In this document: one piece after another, positions 61,419 through 64,000 of the stretch
Position numbering within the stretch: position 1 is the stretch's first letter
How the letters are laid out: each line of letters begins with the position of its first letter
NCBI RefSeq assembly: GCF_019973375.1
Contig: NZ_BPTV01000003.1
Location: 149,459-213,458 of the forward strand
From: Prevotella lacticifex
GTDB lineage: Bacteria; Bacteroidota; Bacteroidia; Bacteroidales; Bacteroidaceae
Reading direction: 5' to 3'
DNA: 64,000 nucleotides
The notes under the pieces: model-generated
What the model saw: the letters and a program-made list of their open reading frames with translations, nothing else
Told to the model about the DNA's origin: nothing
Databases searched by the model: none
Translations under genes and position numbers: made by a program

Positions 61419-61942
61419 TCAGCGGATTGTTATGTCATAGTCGTTACCCATGTCATTTGTGACGTGAGTTTTGCCATTCTCCAGATAGCCGCCATCAGGT
61501 CTGTTCCTGATGGATAAACGCCGTTGTCGGGGAAATGTACCCTTGTAACACGGCCGTTCTGTACGTCAACATCCACATCAACGTCAATTCTTCTCTTACC
61601 GCCCAGTCCGTCATATCTATAATATGTGGCTGTTGCATGACGTGTTTTCTGCGAGAACGGATCATCATATTCATCTTCTGCATCATCATCGTCATAGTCT
61701 TCATAGTCTTCGTCTTTATCAATATTTTCATCTTCTTCATTATACCGGCTGGTATTGGTATATGAAGTTGTATCAATGGTTGCTGCCATGGAGTCAACAT
61801 TGATTGAAGGCGTATTGGACTGCGTATTTGCGGAATCCTGTTGAGTGTCTTTCTTTGTTCTTGATTTTGGAGAACATGAACATATAAACATTGCTATAAT
61901 GCTTACAATGATCAGGCTGAATTGTAATCTGTTTTTAGTCAT
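61419..61942 (-). pseudogene. Acidic lipoprotein with C-terminal frameshift
   Basis: The lipoprotein signal ends in FICSC, then comes a polar linker and an Asp/Glu run (about 25 acidic residues near 75-95) and a domain with YYRYDGLGGKRRIDVDVDVD and VTRVHFPDNGVYPSG. The current frame then gives an unnatural end (MAKLTSQMTWVTTMT, stop 61430). The next frame gives PDGGYLENGKTHVTNDMGND and a stop at 61419, clearly the original tail. One base has been gained, or two lost, near 61498-61503. The protein is still mostly made, so it may be partly functional. Function unknown. Confidence 0.7.
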
Positions 61943-62010
61943 AAAGCAAATATGGTCAATCTACATGCAAAAATAAAAAGAAAAAACGAGATTATCCATT
62001 TTGTTTGAGT

Positions 62011-62018
62011 AACTTTGC
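62011..62018 (+). promoter_or_regulatory. -7 box of nifX-like gene
   Basis: TAACTTTG, about 18 bases before the start codon, with TTTTG some 16 bases upstream. Confidence 0.6.
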
Positions 62019-62035
62019 ATAAAATCTAAGCAAAT

Positions 62036-62389
62036 ATGAGAAAAATAGCGATTCCGACATACAATGGCAAGCTGTGGCCACATTTCGGCAAGGCTCCACA
62101 AGTAACATTCATAACGGTTGATGATAACGGAAATATAACAGGTAAGGAGCTGCTTGACGCTCCTGAACATGCACATGGCGCTATGGTGAAGTTTATACTT
62201 GAGCATGGTGCAAGCGAAGTGTTGTGCGGTGGTCTTGGCATGGGAGCAGTGAACCTTCTGCATCAGGTGGGGATTGAGCTTCATGCTGGCGCACCTGCTA
62301 TAGATATTGACGAAGTCGTAAAGCAGTATCTGGACGGTACTATACAGTATGGTGACAGCAGCTGTCATCATGACGGATGTGCTCATTAA
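62036..62389 (+). CDS. NifX/NifB-associated-type Fe-Mo cofactor protein
   Basis: 117 residues. RKIAIPTYNGKLWPHFGKAP, then FITVDDNGNI, VLCGGLGMGAVNLLHQVGIE and a C-terminal Cys/His-rich tail (SSCHHDGCAH) fit the dinitrogenase iron-molybdenum cofactor-binding fold. In Bacteroidales such stand-alone proteins occur without nitrogenase; the metal-cluster role is inferred. It has its own promoter. The downstream short gene begins 34 bases later. Confidence 0.9.
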   Translation: MRKIAIPTYNGKLWPHFGKAPQVTFITVDDNGNITGKELLDAPEHAHGAMVKFILEHGASEVLCGGLGMGAVNLLHQVGIELHAGAPAIDIDEVVKQYLDGTIQYGDSSCHHDGCAH

Positions 62390-62423
62390 TTATTGACCTT
62401 GAGGAAAAACTAAAAAAACAAAG

Positions 62424-62601
62424 ATGAACAAGGAAAGTATTAAAGACGAGATTTCTGACTTCAAACGCCGCGGTGGTGATTTCTGCTTTACTTTTGGTGA
62501 TGTGAAATAAGACCTTGCACAAGAAATTCAAGTACGGCATTCCTGTAATTTTATTTCTGCAAATTATGGCTTTTGTCGTTGTCTACTTTCACTTGATATA
62601 G
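62424..62601 (+). pseudogene. Small membrane-anchored frame, frameshifted
   Basis: MNKESIKDEISDFKRRGGDF-CFTFGDVK ends at TAA 62510. The next frame continues as NKTLHKKFKYGIPVILFLQI then MAFVVVYFHLI-stop 62601, a hydrophobic anchor. The two parts join naturally if one or two bases changed near 62503-62506. Unknown family; it could also be two unrelated scraps. Confidence 0.4.
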
Positions 62602-62610
62602 GCAATCTCC

Positions 62611-63135
62611 TCAGATTGTAAGAAGATACTTTGGGTCAACGTATTTCGTCAGCCACACTCCGTTTCGTGAAAGATAGAACTTTATTCCGTCGGAAGCCAT
62701 TCTCTTGCAGTCTATTCCCAACACATAAGGCTTGCCATGGCGTGAGCCGACTTTTGTGGCTATTTCCTTGGTTGGAGACAGATGGACGTATTGGCGAGTC
62801 TCACTGAGAATGCCTTTATCATAGATAGATGGCAGAAATCTTGTCGCTGTTCCATGGTATAGAATATCTGGTGGAACGGTTTCCTGCAGTTCAACGTCTA
62901 CATTAATGGAATGCCCTTGTCTTGCACGAATCTTGGTATGCTGCGTATTGAACTCATAACGTTGCTTGTCATTGTTGGCAACGATGTCTTCGAGCTCCGC
63001 CATCGTATAGCCATGATTCTTTATCAAGTCCTTTACATCCCGCCATCCATGTTCATCAAATTGGTATTCAGTGTCATGGCGAAGCAGGAATGCAAGATGC
63101 TTGCTCTTACGGATAAGGTCTTTCTCTTCTGTCAT
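62611..63135 (-). CDS. kptA: RNA 2'-phosphotransferase (KptA/Tpt1)
   Basis: It transfers a 2'-phosphate from RNA to NAD+, giving ADP-ribose 1''-2''-cyclic phosphate. 174 residues from MTEEKDLIRKSKHLAFLLRH. Conserved elements: SKHLAFLLRHDTEY (Arg-His), KIRARQGHSI, DILYHGTATRFLPSIYDKGI, QYVHLSPTKEIATKVGSRHG, and FYLSRNGVWLTKYVDPKYL. ATG 63135 is chosen: family N-termini start here, eight bases after the carbonic anhydrase stop. The bacterial substrate is not known. Confidence 0.93.
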   Translation of the reverse strand: MTEEKDLIRKSKHLAFLLRHDTEYQFDEHGWRDVKDLIKNHGYTMAELEDIVANNDKQRYEFNTQHTKIRARQGHSINVDVELQETVPPDILYHGTATRFLPSIYDKGILSETRQYVHLSPTKEIATKVGSRHGKPYVLGIDCKRMASDGIKFYLSRNGVWLTKYVDPKYLLTI

Positions 63136-63142
63136 AGCTATA

Positions 63143-63646
63143 CTACTTGCTTCTGTACCATTCCTTGATATACATGTAATGTTCGGCAAATGTCTTTGCT
63201 TTGGCCGGGTCTTCTTTCTTGATTAACTTTGCCGGAACTCCAGCCCACATTTCGTTTGCGCCGACCTTTGTCCCTGCAAGGAGAACCGCTCCGGCAGCTA
63301 TGATGGCATTCTCACCTACATCACAGCCGTCAAGAACCACAGCATTCATGCCAATAAGCGCTCCTTTGCGGACGGTAGCGGCATGTACTATCGCTCCATG
63401 GCCGACTGATACGTCATCTTCAAGAGTTACAGGGAAACCGTTTGTCTGGTGGATGCATGCGTTATCCTGCACGTTGACACGATTGCCGATGCGGATGGCA
63501 TCAACATCGGCACGGAGTACCGCACCATACCAGATGCTACAGTCATCACCCATGATTATGTAGCCTGCAAGTGTGGCATTTTCGGCGATGAAACAATCCT
63601 TTCCCCATTTCGGAGTTTTACCTTGTACAGTTACTATTGTCGCCAT
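63143..63646 (-). CDS. Gamma-class carbonic anhydrase family protein
   Basis: 167 residues forming a left-handed beta helix of hexapeptide repeats: DCFIAENATLAGYIIMGDDC, SIWYGAVLRADVDAIRIGNR and VNVQDNACIHQTNGFP. His ligands are seen in CIHQ and VGHGAIVHA. The C-terminal helix is KAKTFAEHYMYIKEW. It resembles YrdA/PaaY-type proteins. Zn-dependent CO2 hydration or CoA-thioesterase activity is inferred. It lies between the ammonia-lyase remnant (3 bases) and kptA (7 bases) in one transcription unit. Confidence 0.92.
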   Translation of the reverse strand: MATIVTVQGKTPKWGKDCFIAENATLAGYIIMGDDCSIWYGAVLRADVDAIRIGNRVNVQDNACIHQTNGFPVTLEDDVSVGHGAIVHAATVRKGALIGMNAVVLDGCDVGENAIIAAGAVLLAGTKVGANEMWAGVPAKLIKKEDPAKAKTFAEHYMYIKEWYRSK

Positions 63647-63649
63647 TTG

Positions 63650-64000
63650 TCAACCTGCTATCGCTTTATAATTGTCAGGATCAGTGTTGCCCTCGGTACT
63701 GAAAACCAAGACAACGGAATTCTCATTAAGTCCAAGTTCATCCTTCATATTCTTGTATTCAGGATTGTTGAGCATGGCATTGACGAGTCCGGTGGTTGTG
63801 ATGAATGTCATCTTGCTTATGGCGTCTTTATATTGAGGCTCATTGAGCAACTGGCAGAGTGATGTCAGGCGATAGTCCAGTCCGAGGTCTTCACAGACAA
63901 CCCGGAACATGGCATACACTCCGCCCAGTGGCTTAAACGCTTGCTCGCCAAATCTTTATGATTTGTATCTTATCCATACTATTTTACCTTCATACCCATC
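63650..64000 (-). pseudogene. Diaminopropionate ammonia-lyase, gutted remnant
   Basis: DAPAL is a PLP enzyme of about 400 residues. Here the N-terminal segment RFGEQAFKPLGGVYAMFRVV and SKMTFITTT is followed directly by the C-terminal tail GLVNAMLNNPEYKN and SVVLVFSTEGNTDPDNYK. The whole core between TTT(DGNHG) and the tail, about 250 residues, is deleted. Upstream, the codon before RFG (normally the PLP Lys region ESKRFG) reads TAA, a nonsense change near 63952. The 5' end is beyond the window. It is inactive on both counts. Confidence 0.85.

Noticed and set aside
60888..61517. A 209-codon plus-strand frame as one gene
   Set aside because: Its first third is antisense to the arsC remnant and its last third runs through a terminator; only 61004-61367 looks like coding sequence.

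Overview
The window reads as a chromosome segment of a gut-type Bacteroidales, most likely a Prevotella/Segatella-like species. Seen: many genes are preceded by the Bacteroidota -7 box TAnnTTTG (TATCTTTG, TACCTTTG, TAACTTTG) and few by a Shine-Dalgarno; the tyrosine recombinases lack the first catalytic Arg, as in IntDOT; prolyl-tRNA synthetase is of the archaeal/eukaryal type; DUF3256 and MobV proteins are typical of the phylum. The genus is inference.

Layout. 1-3100 is wreckage: a partial IS, a truncated copy of a second IS (called IS-A9 here) and fragments of a pullulanase and an EamA permease joined end to end. 3190-5912 is ppdK with one apparent frameshift. 6.1-13.4 kb holds an ISL3 element, a lone integrase, an AraC regulator, an SDR/membrane-protein pair and an IS4 element. 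13.9-23.8 kb is a quieter block: DUF3256 protein, nucleoside permease, bifunctional nuclease, rsmE, and a minus-strand citrate lyase operon citD-citE-citF-citX-citC/G.

24.05-36.03 kb is bounded by imperfect direct repeats sharing an 18-bp core and looks like one mobilizable integrative element: integrase, RhuM-like protein, hairpin-rich oriT candidate, MobV relaxase, a structured RNA, three exported cargo proteins (two of them split by IS elements inside the signal peptide), an orphan 5S rRNA, a tiny reading frame with two in-frame TAGs, and a KilA-N/possible nuclease pair. 36.2-40.4 kb has a TSUP permease and a membrane protein in a bed of large cruciform-forming repeats. 40.4-47.3 kb is core: secreted protein, proS, OmpA-like lipoprotein, mtgA, UvrD/PcrA helicase, tRNA-Arg.

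Beside the tRNA begins an accessory block (47.9-60.6 kb). Its centre is a minus-strand cluster: HNH endonuclease, double Myb-like DNA-binding protein, a 1268-residue helicase-nuclease and a 660-residue protein whose C-terminus looks PIWI-like. I regard this as the best candidate for an undescribed anti-invader system. Further right are a DUF1810 protein, an IS-split gene, and a decaying stretch (arsC fragment, frameshifted lipoprotein, gutted diaminopropionate ammonia-lyase) mixed with apparently intact nifX-like, kptA and gamma-carbonic anhydrase genes.
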